The notes: generated by a model not told the origin, from the sequence alone. A stretch of DNA of 41,977 bases from VMCP01 sp964645755 (GCA_964645755.1 CAZYBT010000012.1:1-41977), one strand, 5' to 3'. Positions 25,901 through 33,363 are shown, counted from the stretch's first letter. Made by a program: numbers and translations.

Positions 25901-26193
25901 ATGATTTGATTGCATAAACCATGAAATGTGTGGATGTTAACTTTGTACGCGTCGCTACCCATAAATTGACTCAGTCGTTTCATCATGGCTGTGGCACCTG
26001 CCTCTGTATATGTCAGACAAAGAATATTCTCAGGTTGTGTGTCTGTTTTAAGTATGTTCAAGATTCTGGTGGCCAGAATTTGTGTTTTCCCAGTACCAGG
26101 ACCTGCGATGACCATCACCGGCCCCTCAAGTTGGTCAACAGCTTCTTTTTGTTCGGTATTTAATCCTTGGTAAAGTGAATCAAATGAATTCAT
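22999..26193 (-). CDS. UvrD/PcrA-like superfamily 1 DNA helicase with C-terminal PD-(D/E)XK nuclease domain
   Basis: The 1064-residue protein resembles an AddA/AddB-type repair enzyme in one chain. Helicase motifs are GPGTGKT (Walker A, residues 31-37), VDEYQDTSG (motif II), VGDDDQSIYAFQGA (III), LTKNYRST (IV), LMTAHGSKGLEF (V) and RRLFYVAMTRAKKTL (VI). The C-terminal nuclease core is GTAIHATLREF ... GNIDKMVF ... VTVFDYKTSK (around residue 927). Cys799 and Cys1032, 1035 and 1038 (CGKCDWC) frame the nuclease and may bind an iron-sulphur cluster. I chose the ATG at 26193, where family members start. A role in double-strand-break repair is inferred. Confidence 0.88.
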   Translation of the reverse strand: MNSFDSLYQGLNTEQKEAVDQLEGPVMVIAGPGTGKTQILATRILNILKTDTQPENILCLTYTEAGATAMMKRLSQFMGSDAYKVNIHTFHGLCNQIIKDFPEKFSKREMRVMDEIEQIELIQEIIESIDESSVLKTYNDEANSLQKQLRQVWSIMESEGYTVSDFEEWIQFLSDDELFKIQFPELLYKRKFKEFNAGDIKENERKKLQDGWVKLIEAAKLHSAYVSLKKEKGVYEFSDMLNWVNDILKFDEEFKLMIQERYHYILVDEYQDTSGVQNEILFSLIDYWEENPNCFVVGDDDQSIYAFQGAKVSNMLTFKTKYAQNIKTIVLTKNYRSTQEILNASTKLIAFNQSRLVNTIEGLSKELISSGANANFDPVKVETFQYLNEFHEAVGIVGEIKTKIEQGIKAEEISILYSKHKHSDLLIEVLKENEIPFIQNRSINILNETLIRKLIAWLNYLAQESNLPNSGEYLLYKLLLSDLYHIPTFGLNQISTEIYSIKRQREFQNQTYSWREHINGILNSNDSDSKYGEETIIALKELWFNIEKWIKIANSESVPTLIQRIYSEGGFLAHALKKDDNGWTMEVLHSFMEFSNLQNARIPFMSLRDFLLTIEKMDHNDLSIPLEKRIGNSLGVQLMTAHGSKGLEFEHVYLIQANPENWEKDRRNGLPYSLRELTLGNKKIISSEISSADALEERRRLFYVAMTRAKKTLTISLSKTKIKAKPEEILPSKFVLEVNDEKIESESKEINPEVLLWAQKKYLERVNKPILEVDKLDWLKSKIENLTFSPTSVEQIMTCGIQFYFNRVLRVPTAPNQFGAYGTAIHATLREFVNQGVKNRQWMNETALVKQFEYEMMKLRAGFTEKQFELKLEQGKHFLPKFWTQKIEAYKKYQTVETEFGIHTKLGGISVTGNIDKMVFDGNQVTVFDYKTSKISSSKSKSKAPLKSNIEKEKFPPSYWFQIGMYTMMINEANQQKGWKSRHGIIESLEMDTNGEFQDFEIYYSKEDFDYIQSILEKANQKLQSLEFMEGCGKCDWCEFAKQVNQVIYIPKVVDSEEEEIIEG

Positions 26194-26254
26194 ATCAATG
26201 AATATACGATTTTTTTTTGACAAATAAAAATTATTTGGGTTTTTCGATGTAAAG

Positions 26255-26286
26255 TTTGAAAAAACCGAAATCAACTTTCATCTTTG
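26255..26286 (+). promoter_or_regulatory. promoter of the DUF1599 operon (TTTG - 20 bp - CATCTTTG)
   Basis: A -33 TTTG (26255-26258) is followed after 20 bases by a -7 box with one mismatch (first T is C). The box ends six bases before the ATG at 26293. Confidence 0.55.
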
Positions 26287-26292
26287 TGGTGA

Positions 26293-26823
26293 ATGCAAGA
26301 TACAAAGAAACAATACAACAATGTAGTGAAATCATGTAAAACGGTTTTTCTTAGAAAAAACGAAGATTACGGTACTTCATGGAGATTGTTCAGGCCAAGC
26401 AGTTTAACTGATCAAATTTATATCAAAGCCCAAAGAATTAGGAATATTGAAGATAGCGGTAAAAATTCGGTTGGAGACGACATCAAAAGTGAGTTTATGG
26501 GCATCGTAAACTATTCACTTATAGCGCTAATTCAACTTCAAATGATTAAAGATCAAGTTGAAACTGACAATATAGATACAATATCTGCAGCTTATGATCA
26601 TTGGGCCGACAAAACCCGCGATTTGATGATGTTGAAAAATTCTGATTATAGTGAGGTTTGGAGAGACATGCGTATCTCAAGCTTTACAGATCTTATTCTC
26701 GTGAAAATTGCTAGAATCAAACAAATCGAAGACAATTCTGGAAAAACCCAGATTTCTGAAGGAGTTGATGCCAATTATCAAGATATTATCAATTATGCAA
26801 TTTTTGCTTTAATCCGCCTTTAA
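26293..26823 (+). CDS. DUF1599 protein with two tandem copies of the domain
   Basis: The 176-residue protein is an internal duplication. Copy 1 (about residues 5-83) carries RKNEDYGTSWRLFRPSSLTD, IKAQRIRNIED and IVNYSLIALIQL. Copy 2 (about residues 98-176) carries LKNSDYSEVWRDMRISSFTD, VKIARIKQIED and IINYAIFALIRL. This matches DUF1599, also called nucleotide modification associated domain 1, a small helical domain. The name comes from domain associations; the biochemical activity is not established. It heads a plus-strand operon with the DoxX-like, permease and shikimate kinase genes. Confidence 0.82.
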   Translation: MQDTKKQYNNVVKSCKTVFLRKNEDYGTSWRLFRPSSLTDQIYIKAQRIRNIEDSGKNSVGDDIKSEFMGIVNYSLIALIQLQMIKDQVETDNIDTISAAYDHWADKTRDLMMLKNSDYSEVWRDMRISSFTDLILVKIARIKQIEDNSGKTQISEGVDANYQDIINYAIFALIRL

Positions 26824-26855
26824 TTAAACAAAAGTAATTTTAAAACCAATTGTAT

Positions 26856-28376
26856 ATGAAATATGTTTTTCAGTTTATTCGATTGTTCACCGGAGCACTA
26901 TTTATCTTTTCTGGATTGGTGAAATTAAATGATCCATCAGGTTTCGCAATTAAACTGAATGAGTATTTCGATGTTTTTGCCCAAGATCTTTCAACAAAAC
27001 AAGATTCTGTTCGAATTCAATGTTCTTTAAATCAGAATTTATTGATTCATGAATCTTATGCCCTTTATTCTTTTTATACAAAAAAGAAGATAGATTGGCA
27101 TATTAATCCCACAAAGAACGACAACCCTCCGCCATCTGTGCTTTTTGAAGTTTTTGGGCAGTATGGTTCATCCTCTTTCATGAGCAATACCTATGAACCC
27201 AAGCCCATAGTTTCGCATAGAATGCAAGTAAGTATTGGTTCGAAAATACTCTATGAAAAAATAGAACCATTAGATTCAAATAACACCGGAATAAAAGATT
27301 ACAACATAGAGCTAGATGTGAGTAAATTCGTCAAAAAAGAGTCCTTTTTTACAGGATTTTTCAAAGGATTAAAATCGTATTCATTATGGTTCAGTATCCT
27401 CTTTTGCGCCCTAGAAGTTATTCTTGGGTTTGCGATGATCGTTTCTTACAGAATTACTTTAACTTTAGTCATTACAGCTGTCCTCATTGTGTTCTTTACA
27501 TTTCTCACAGGGTACTCCGCTTATTATAATAAAGTTACAGACTGTGGTTGCTTTGGAGACTTCATTAAATTGAAACCATGGGTTTCTTTCAAAAAAGATA
27601 TTATCCTCGATTTCTTAGTAGTATTCATGTTCATTGGAATAAAATGGTACAAACCACTTTTTAGTCCCTCAAAAAACAACTTCATCATGATAGTTTTTTC
27701 AGGGTTAACCCTTCTTTTTGGATGCTATTGCTATTATTTTTTGCCAGTATGGGATTTTTTGCCTTATAAAAAAGGAAACAATATCAAGCAATTGATTTAT
27801 GAAGTACCAAAAGGGCAGAGAGCATACGATAGCGTGCAGATAAAGTTTGTTTTACAAAAGGGGAGTGATTCAGTAAAAGTTACAAGCAAAGAATATGCGA
27901 GCTTCGCGGAAAAAGGATATCAATTTGTACGACAAGATAAAAAAGTCATTGTTGAAGGATATAAATCACCAATTCATGATTTTTCAATTACGGATCAACT
28001 TACAGGTGTTGATTACAAAGACACAATGTTAAATAATACAGGAATTCAACTCATCGTTGTCATTCCCTTTTTGGAAAAGATTGATATGAGTTCAATCAAT
28101 CGAATTTCGGATGTTTTAAAATGGGCAAGAGGAAATGCTTCTAAAGTGAAATTTTACGCTTTAACATCTGCTTCAATGGCTCCAACCAAAGAATTCTGTA
28201 AAAAGTACAATTTAAATGTAGATTTCTATGCTGCGGATCAGAAAATGCTCCTCACAATGGCACGATATAATCCAACGGTATATTTGTTCTCTGGTGCAAC
28301 TGTATTAAAAAAATGGAGTGGTTTTAATGCCCCAGATGCTTCAGAATTAGGAGAATATTTGATTTCAAATCAGTAA
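26856..28376 (+). CDS. DoxX/MauE-like membrane protein (BT_3928 family)
   Basis: The 506-residue membrane protein has an N-terminal DoxX-type segment (FIRLFTGALFIFSGLVKLNDPSGFAIKLNEYF), an extracytoplasmic insertion, then several spans (about residues 175-310) containing DCGCFGDFIKLKPW, the Cys-x-Cys motif of MauE/DoxX-type redox-associated proteins. The C-terminal 130 residues (IQLIVVIPFLEK onward) look like a thioredoxin-fold domain without a CxxC pair. The ATG at 26856 is used; a TTG two codons earlier is in frame. It is 32 bases after DUF1599 and one base before the permease. A role in thiol/disulfide or electron handling is inferred. Confidence 0.75.
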   Translation: MKYVFQFIRLFTGALFIFSGLVKLNDPSGFAIKLNEYFDVFAQDLSTKQDSVRIQCSLNQNLLIHESYALYSFYTKKKIDWHINPTKNDNPPPSVLFEVFGQYGSSSFMSNTYEPKPIVSHRMQVSIGSKILYEKIEPLDSNNTGIKDYNIELDVSKFVKKESFFTGFFKGLKSYSLWFSILFCALEVILGFAMIVSYRITLTLVITAVLIVFFTFLTGYSAYYNKVTDCGCFGDFIKLKPWVSFKKDIILDFLVVFMFIGIKWYKPLFSPSKNNFIMIVFSGLTLLFGCYCYYFLPVWDFLPYKKGNNIKQLIYEVPKGQRAYDSVQIKFVLQKGSDSVKVTSKEYASFAEKGYQFVRQDKKVIVEGYKSPIHDFSITDQLTGVDYKDTMLNNTGIQLIVVIPFLEKIDMSSINRISDVLKWARGNASKVKFYALTSASMAPTKEFCKKYNLNVDFYAADQKMLLTMARYNPTVYLFSGATVLKKWSGFNAPDASELGEYLISNQ

Positions 28377-28377
28377 A

Positions 28378-29424
28378 ATGAAACCCATTCTTATTAAAAT
28401 TCGGTTTTTGTTTTTTGTACTTTTGGGATTAACATCATTCATTTTTGTTTTGTTTCAAGCATTGCCGAGTGCAGATCAAATACTTAGTGCTCAAAGATCT
28501 GATTCTGCAACCACTGCGGCTATAGTAAAGGTTCTTGGTTTAGACAAACCATTGTGGAAGCAAGGTTTATTTTATCTCAATGATCTCTCGCCGATTTCAA
28601 TGCATCACGAGGAAACCAATACAACCAATTTTACGGGTCGTGGAGTGAAAATGGGAAAATATCAATATTGGATAAAATTACCTTACCTGAGAACATCGTT
28701 TCAAACCAAGCAAAAGGTTTCTTCCATGCTAACAGAGGCATTTTATGGCACCTTGGTCCTGGCAATTGCAGCAATGATTATTTCAATGATCATTGGAATC
28801 CCTCTGGGTATATTGGCTGCAATCCGTAAAAATACATACACAGATAAATTGATCGTTTGGATTTCTGCAATTGGAATTTCTGTACCCTCATTTTTCTCTG
28901 CAATGATTTTTTCCTGGTTGTTTGGATTTGTGCTGATTGATTACACACATTTACCGATGACAGGTAGTCTATTTGAGATAGATGATTTAGGAATGTCTAA
29001 ATCTATGCAATTGTCGCATCTGATTTTGCCTGCTCTTGCTTTGGGTATTCGCCCGCTGGCCGTTTTTATACAATTAACGAGAAATACAATGGTTGAAATA
29101 TTGCAGCTCGATTTTATTAGAACTGCCCGGGCCAAGGGAATTTCTGAGAGTGTAGTCATTTGGAGACATGCTTTCCCTAATGCATTGAATCCCCTGATCA
29201 CCTCAATTGGTGGTTGGTTCAGTAGTTTATTAGCGGGATCTTTCTTCACAGAGTATATTTTTCAATGGAAGGGACTTGGAAAAGTAACAATAGAGGCGTT
29301 ACAACAAAGTGATTTACCTGTGGTTATGGGAGCCGTTTTATTCACAGCTTGTGTGTTTTTTGTGATACACACATTTACAGAGTTGTTGTATGTTTGGATT
29401 GATCCTCGGATGAATCATGAATAA
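28378..29424 (+). CDS. ABC transporter permease, DppB/OppB type
   Basis: The 348-residue inner-membrane permease has an N-terminal span with the DppB-like opening (FIFVLFQALPSADQIL), then five or more spans from about residue 115. The EAA loop, which contacts the ATPase, is IRTARAKGISESVVIWRHAFPNALNPLI (about residues 241-268), matching binding-protein-dependent peptide/nickel permeases. The second permease, ATPases and binding protein are not in the window. It starts one base after the DoxX-like gene and overlaps shikimate kinase by eight bases. Confidence 0.88.
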   Translation: MKPILIKIRFLFFVLLGLTSFIFVLFQALPSADQILSAQRSDSATTAAIVKVLGLDKPLWKQGLFYLNDLSPISMHHEETNTTNFTGRGVKMGKYQYWIKLPYLRTSFQTKQKVSSMLTEAFYGTLVLAIAAMIISMIIGIPLGILAAIRKNTYTDKLIVWISAIGISVPSFFSAMIFSWLFGFVLIDYTHLPMTGSLFEIDDLGMSKSMQLSHLILPALALGIRPLAVFIQLTRNTMVEILQLDFIRTARAKGISESVVIWRHAFPNALNPLITSIGGWFSSLLAGSFFTEYIFQWKGLGKVTIEALQQSDLPVVMGAVLFTACVFFVIHTFTELLYVWIDPRMNHE

Positions 29425-29929
29425 AGTATATTTAATAGGACTTCCTGCTTCTGGTAAAACAACAACTGCCAAATGGTTAGCTGAAAAATTAGGCTGGGAA
29501 TGCTTGGATTTAGATGATTTAATATCTCAAGAAACAAGTTTAACCATTCCACAGTATTTCGAACAATTTGGGGAATCTAAATTTCGCGAGCTTGAAAGTT
29601 CATTATTAAAGAATACTAAAAAATTATCGCATGTTGTAATCAGTTGTGGGGGTGGAACAGCGGCTTATTTTAACAACATGGATTGGATGTGTGCAAATGG
29701 AATGACGATCTATTTAAACACTGATTTAACCACTATTTTGTCGAGAATTGAGAAGAATATTGCCCAACGTCCTATGTTTTTGGGGCTCTCTGCCGATGAA
29801 ATCAAAGAAAAATTACTCACAATTTTAGAAGAACGTGCTATTTTTTATAGTAAATCAAAAATTATTTGGAATAAAGCTGTTCCTACAGACATGTTGCATT
29901 TCGCTGTAAATCAATTCATTGCAATGTAA
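29417..29929 (+). CDS. aroK: shikimate kinase
   Basis: The 170-residue enzyme phosphorylates shikimate in the chorismate pathway. It shows the P-loop GLPASGKTT (residues 8-16), the shikimate-binding LDLDDLI, FRELES, the Gly-rich CGGGTA and the lid-region RP (AQRPMF). All active-site motifs are intact. It overlaps the permease gene by eight bases and ends the operon, 24 bases before an AT-rich palindrome. Confidence 0.93.
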   Translation: MNKVYLIGLPASGKTTTAKWLAEKLGWECLDLDDLISQETSLTIPQYFEQFGESKFRELESSLLKNTKKLSHVVISCGGGTAAYFNNMDWMCANGMTIYLNTDLTTILSRIEKNIAQRPMFLGLSADEIKEKLLTILEERAIFYSKSKIIWNKAVPTDMLHFAVNQFIAM

Positions 29930-29952
29930 TATTTTTGTTTTTTGTAATTTGT

Positions 29953-29972
29953 TAATTATTCGTGAATAATTA
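29953..29972. promoter_or_regulatory. perfect 9-bp AT-rich palindrome between aroK and the HU gene
   Basis: Arms TAATTATTC and GAATAATTA are separated by GT. A run of T (29978-29985) starts five bases later. It could be a weak terminator for the aroK operon or a protein-binding site upstream of the HU promoter. The near-absent loop and low GC content argue against a strong terminator. Confidence 0.45.
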
Positions 29973-29995
29973 TCTGATTTTTTTTAAAAAAAACG

Positions 29996-30026
29996 TTTGC
30001 AGAACTCATTTGCTTTCTTACTTTTG
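29996..30026 (+). promoter_or_regulatory. promoter of the HU gene (TTTG - 19 bp - TACTTTTG)
   Basis: Both consensus elements are exact and have the canonical 19-base spacer (TTTG 29996-29999; TAnnTTTG 30019-30026). The ATG follows 31 bases after the box, so this gene has a true leader. Confidence 0.85.
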
Positions 30027-30057
30027 GAAAGTTAACCTATTATAAAAATCATATACA

Positions 30058-30330
30058 ATGAACAAGTCAGATTTAATCGGTAAAATGGCAACTGATGCCG
30101 GTATTACCAAGACTCAAGCTCAAGCAGCTCTAAACAGTTTCATTTCTGCTACAACTAGCGCTTTGAAATCAAACGACAAAGTTATTTTAGTTGGATTCGG
30201 AACATTCTCTGCAAGCACTCGTAGTGCTCGTACTGGACGTAATCCTCAAACTGGTGCTGAAATCAAAATCGCTGCTAAAAAAGTAGTGAAATTCAAAGCT
30301 GGTGCTGAATTAAGCGAAAACGTTAAGTAA
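30058..30330 (+). CDS. HU-family DNA-binding protein
   Basis: The 90-residue nucleoid protein bends and packages DNA. It has the helical dimer base (MNKSDLIGKMATDAGITKTQAQAAL), the VGFGTFSA strand and the DNA-inserting arm with GRNPQTG (Pro63), ending in VKFKAGAELSENVK. The length and motifs are those of HU/IHF proteins. It has the clearest full promoter in the window and a strong terminator, so it is expressed alone and probably abundantly. Confidence 0.95.
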   Translation: MNKSDLIGKMATDAGITKTQAQAALNSFISATTSALKSNDKVILVGFGTFSASTRSARTGRNPQTGAEIKIAAKKVVKFKAGAELSENVK

Positions 30331-30354
30331 TAAGAATACTTAATTACTCTTTTT

Positions 30355-30386
30355 AGGCTGTCTAATCTTTAGACAGCCTTTTTTTT
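30355..30386 (+). terminator. intrinsic terminator after the HU gene
   Basis: A perfect 11-bp stem (AGGCTGTCTAA at 30355-30365 and its complement at 30369-30379, loop TCT) is followed by a T tract to 30386. The next -7 box begins at 30389. Confidence 0.95.
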
Positions 30387-30388
30387 GT

Positions 30389-30396
30389 TATTTTTG
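30389..30396 (+). promoter_or_regulatory. -7 box TATTTTTG for the aminotransferase gene
   Basis: An exact TAnnTTTG match ends only three bases before the ATG at 30400. It directly follows the HU terminator. The in-frame TTG at 30385 lies in the terminator T tract and is not a credible start. Confidence 0.65.
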
Positions 30397-30399
30397 AAT

Positions 30400-31590
30400 A
30401 TGCATTTGTCTCCTAAACAACTTTTTCTCGAATCTCTAGCACAAACAAACCCCGCTCCATTGGCTCTTGAAATTGCTTATGCTAAAGATTCTTTCCTTTT
30501 TGACATCCATGGTAACAAATTTCTGGATTTAATCTCCGGGATCTCTGTTTGTAGTCTAGGACATCAAAACGACCAGGTGATTCAAGCCGTGATCAACCAA
30601 GTTCAAAAACACATGCATGTGATGGTTTACGGCGAAACGGTGCAAATGCCACAAAACGATTATGCTCAATTTTTAATTCAAAATTTACCAGCAGAATTAG
30701 ATAACGTTTATTTTCTAAATTCAGGTTCTGAAGCCATCGACGCAGCCATGAAACTCGCCAAACGCGTTACAGGAAAACCTGGTTTTGTGGCCCAATCTTC
30801 GGCTTATCACGGAAGTAGTCAAGGTCCTCTCAGTCTTATGAATAATTCTTATTATGTTCCAAAATATAGGCCATTGTTAAATCAAGTTTTCTTTATTGAT
30901 CAAAATAACGAAACCGATATAGCGAATTTGCCTCAAAATGGAATAGCTGCTGTGGTTCTAGAACTCATTCAGGCCGAGCGAGGTGCTGCTATTGGCAATC
31001 TTCAATACATCCAAAAAATGTACCACTACGCTAAATCTATCGGTGCTTTATTTGTTATCGATGAAATTCAAACAGGATTTGGTAGAACCGGTACTAAATT
31101 TTGTTTTGAACAATACAACATTGTCCCAGATATCCTTGTCCTCGGTAAAGCACTTGGTGGCGGAATGCCTATGGGCGCAATCGTTGCAAATAAAAAAATC
31201 ATGCATCAATTTGCACAAAATCCGATTCTTGGACATATCACTACATTCGGTGGACATCCTGTTTCATGTGCTGCAGGACATGCGGCGAACAAGATTATTT
31301 TTCAGAATTACAACGATTTTAATGTCCCTCAAAAAGAAAATCTGTTTAAAGAACTTTTGGTGCATCCTAAAATTAAAAAAGTTTCAGGAAAAGGATTGTT
31401 GCTTGCTTGTCATTTAACAGACGATTTAAGTGGTCCTGACTTGATTCATCTGTTGTTGCAACAAAAGTTATTTACAGATTGGTTTTTATTTGAAGTAAAT
31501 GCAATTAGAATTTCTCCACCACTTACAATTTCTGATTCAGAGATTCGCCATGCATGCAAGATTATCCTTGAAACTTTAAATACATTTTAA
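30400..31590 (+). CDS. class III pyridoxal-phosphate aminotransferase
   Basis: The 396-residue enzyme belongs to the ornithine/acetylornithine/GABA aminotransferase class. It shows NSGSEAIDAAMKLAKRVTG (PLP phosphate site), AYHGSS, VIDEIQTGFGRTG (Asp221 contacts PLP) and VLGKALGGGMPMGA with the PLP-binding Lys250, then TTFGGHPVSCAAG. The exact substrate cannot be fixed; no arginine or lysine pathway gene is adjacent. It starts three bases after the promoter box. Confidence 0.88.
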   Translation: MHLSPKQLFLESLAQTNPAPLALEIAYAKDSFLFDIHGNKFLDLISGISVCSLGHQNDQVIQAVINQVQKHMHVMVYGETVQMPQNDYAQFLIQNLPAELDNVYFLNSGSEAIDAAMKLAKRVTGKPGFVAQSSAYHGSSQGPLSLMNNSYYVPKYRPLLNQVFFIDQNNETDIANLPQNGIAAVVLELIQAERGAAIGNLQYIQKMYHYAKSIGALFVIDEIQTGFGRTGTKFCFEQYNIVPDILVLGKALGGGMPMGAIVANKKIMHQFAQNPILGHITTFGGHPVSCAAGHAANKIIFQNYNDFNVPQKENLFKELLVHPKIKKVSGKGLLLACHLTDDLSGPDLIHLLLQQKLFTDWFLFEVNAIRISPPLTISDSEIRHACKIILETLNTF

Positions 31591-31614
31591 TTTATTTTTG
31601 GGGGACAATCGACT

Positions 31615-31622
31615 TATCTTTG
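31615..31622 (+). promoter_or_regulatory. -7 box TATCTTTG for the lipoprotein pair
   Basis: An exact TAnnTTTG match lies 20 bases before the ATG at 31643. A second match (TATTTTTG, 31593-31600) lies just upstream. The reading that starts at 31598 would run through both boxes. Confidence 0.5.
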
Positions 31623-31642
31623 TTATATACTTCACAAACACC

Positions 31643-32548
31643 ATGCTGAGTTACTCATTCAATTTTAAGTCTCGATTCAGGTTTTTTCTGATCGTTAGCC
31701 TTGGGATTTTAATTCTTGGTGGTTGCTCCAAAATTTATGATGAAGTTCAAAACGAAGATCTTCAATTACCGGTATCAGCTTCAAAAAACATTCAAGATAT
31801 TTTTTCCTATTTAGAAGTGGTAGAATTTATTAATTCTACTCATTCCTCCAGTGGCATAGTTCGGAAAAATTTTGATACACTTGAACAATTGATTCATTGT
31901 AAGTTAGAAATTATTGACAGCTTGGTTTCGGATGGGGATGGTTACAGCTATAAAGTTGTTTTCCCACAAAAAACAGAGAATATTAATGAATCGATGAAGA
32001 ATTATGATGGTAAAGTTCGTTTCGGTTCATTCATCGTTGATTTGAATTTTAATTATCGAGAACTCAATGCCTTGTCTACAATTAAAATCGACAGCAACGA
32101 TGCTTGTTACATAGGCAATTTTAACTCCCAATTTACCCAAATATTTGGCGTGTTTAAATTTGAGAGATTATTTACCAATAAGGTCAATTTTAGTGTTTCT
32201 CAAGCAATATTAATTCGAGAAAATAAAAGAAGTTTAATATCGGGTTTATTTGATATCAGTTGGTTTGCGGGAGAGTCAACAGATGGAATACTCAATGATC
32301 AAATTGTATATTCCGGCAAAGGAAATGGAGAATTTAATGGCTCAAAGTATAGTTGGAAAACCAATCTTTCGCTAGAAAAGAATTTTGAATTCGGCTGCGG
32401 AGCAAATATTGTAAAAGGGATTTTACAAATAGAACCTGATTTAAGTGAAAAACTTTATAAAGTAGATTTTGATCCTTTTAACAACAAATCTTGTGACGCA
32501 CTCGTTACAATTAATATTCTCGGAAAACAATATGAAATTACACTTTAA
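31643..32548 (+). CDS. hypothetical lipoprotein (first of a paralogous pair)
   Basis: The 301-residue protein has a lipoprotein signal peptide ending ILILGGC (Cys at about residue 28), followed by a beta-rich mature domain. The C-terminus (VDFDPFNNKSCDALVTINIL then GKQYEITL) resembles the FGxGxCDxxAxVTxxGK-type ending seen in many Bacteroidota surface lipoproteins. The next gene overlaps it by 17 bases and encodes a shorter relative. The function is unknown. I chose the ATG at 31643 because it gives the correct lipoprotein signal. Confidence 0.7.
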   Translation: MLSYSFNFKSRFRFFLIVSLGILILGGCSKIYDEVQNEDLQLPVSASKNIQDIFSYLEVVEFINSTHSSSGIVRKNFDTLEQLIHCKLEIIDSLVSDGDGYSYKVVFPQKTENINESMKNYDGKVRFGSFIVDLNFNYRELNALSTIKIDSNDACYIGNFNSQFTQIFGVFKFERLFTNKVNFSVSQAILIRENKRSLISGLFDISWFAGESTDGILNDQIVYSGKGNGEFNGSKYSWKTNLSLEKNFEFGCGANIVKGILQIEPDLSEKLYKVDFDPFNNKSCDALVTINILGKQYEITL

Positions 32549-33356
32549 AGATATTAAACTTCTCAGAGTTTCATTGTTTTTAGTCTTGTCTTGTATCTCG
32601 ATAATGTCATGCGAACAGTCCAAAATTGAACAGAAAATAACGGAGGCTGAAATGGTTGCAAAATTTCAAACAATTGAATTGCAGCAAATTGTCTTCGTGA
32701 ATGCATTTGTGAATCAGTGGGAATCTCTTTTTTTACCAGTTGGCTCCAACAATTCCATTATCGATTCTAATGAATTTGTAACATCAAGGGTGATTCACAT
32801 TGGAAAAGAAAAATTATGTGGTGATTATCTTACCCGAGCAGGTAGTTTTTCTCTTTTTTTGTTTCGTTCAGTAAATGGAATTGACAGTGTTTCTTGTAAA
32901 ATGCTACCGGAAGATAGTTTTGCAATAGAAACTAAATTGGGCAAAGTATACTTTTTTGGTAATATCGAAATTAAAATATTGAATTCGTTGAACGCAATGG
33001 TTGCAAGTAATTTAACTTTTTTAAATCACAACTCACGACCATTGAAATACACAAGTAGCCTCTCACTCAAGCGCATTTTAAAAGTTCCAACAACTTTAAG
33101 TTTTGGCGATGGAGTAGAATTAAATGGGAATTCCGAAATTACAAATCAACTTGGCGATGTCATTTGTAAAGCTGATGTTATAAAGGTGACAAAATGTGTT
33201 GATGCGCCCAATTTTCCAATTGAAGGTATTTTGAACGTAATTGTGGATTCAAAAAAAGTTGTCAATCTTAATTTTGATGCTTTCAACAATGTAGCTTTTG
33301 ATAAAATTGCAAAAGCTACTCATGATAAAGCCGAATGGATTTTTGATATACAATAA
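32532..33356 (+). CDS. hypothetical lipoprotein (second of a paralogous pair)
   Basis: The 274-residue protein has a lipoprotein signal peptide ending SIMSC (Cys at about residue 24). Its C-terminal region (IEGILNVIVDSKKVVNLNFD, then AFNNVAFDKIAKA) lines up with the first protein's KGILQIEPDLSEKLYKVDFD and PFNNKSCDALVTI, though the Cys of the CD motif is Phe here. The two genes overlap by 17 bases and look like a tandem duplication that has diverged. The function is unknown. The 3' end lies seven bases from the convergent nuclease gene. Confidence 0.7.
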   Translation: MKLHFKDIKLLRVSLFLVLSCISIMSCEQSKIEQKITEAEMVAKFQTIELQQIVFVNAFVNQWESLFLPVGSNNSIIDSNEFVTSRVIHIGKEKLCGDYLTRAGSFSLFLFRSVNGIDSVSCKMLPEDSFAIETKLGKVYFFGNIEIKILNSLNAMVASNLTFLNHNSRPLKYTSSLSLKRILKVPTTLSFGDGVELNGNSEITNQLGDVICKADVIKVTKCVDAPNFPIEGILNVIVDSKKVVNLNFDAFNNVAFDKIAKATHDKAEWIFDIQ

Positions 33357-33363
33357 GATTGAG

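Noticed and set aside
30983..31417. Plus-strand open frame of 144 codons
   Set aside because: It is an alternative frame of the class III aminotransferase, whose catalytic residues lie in the other frame.
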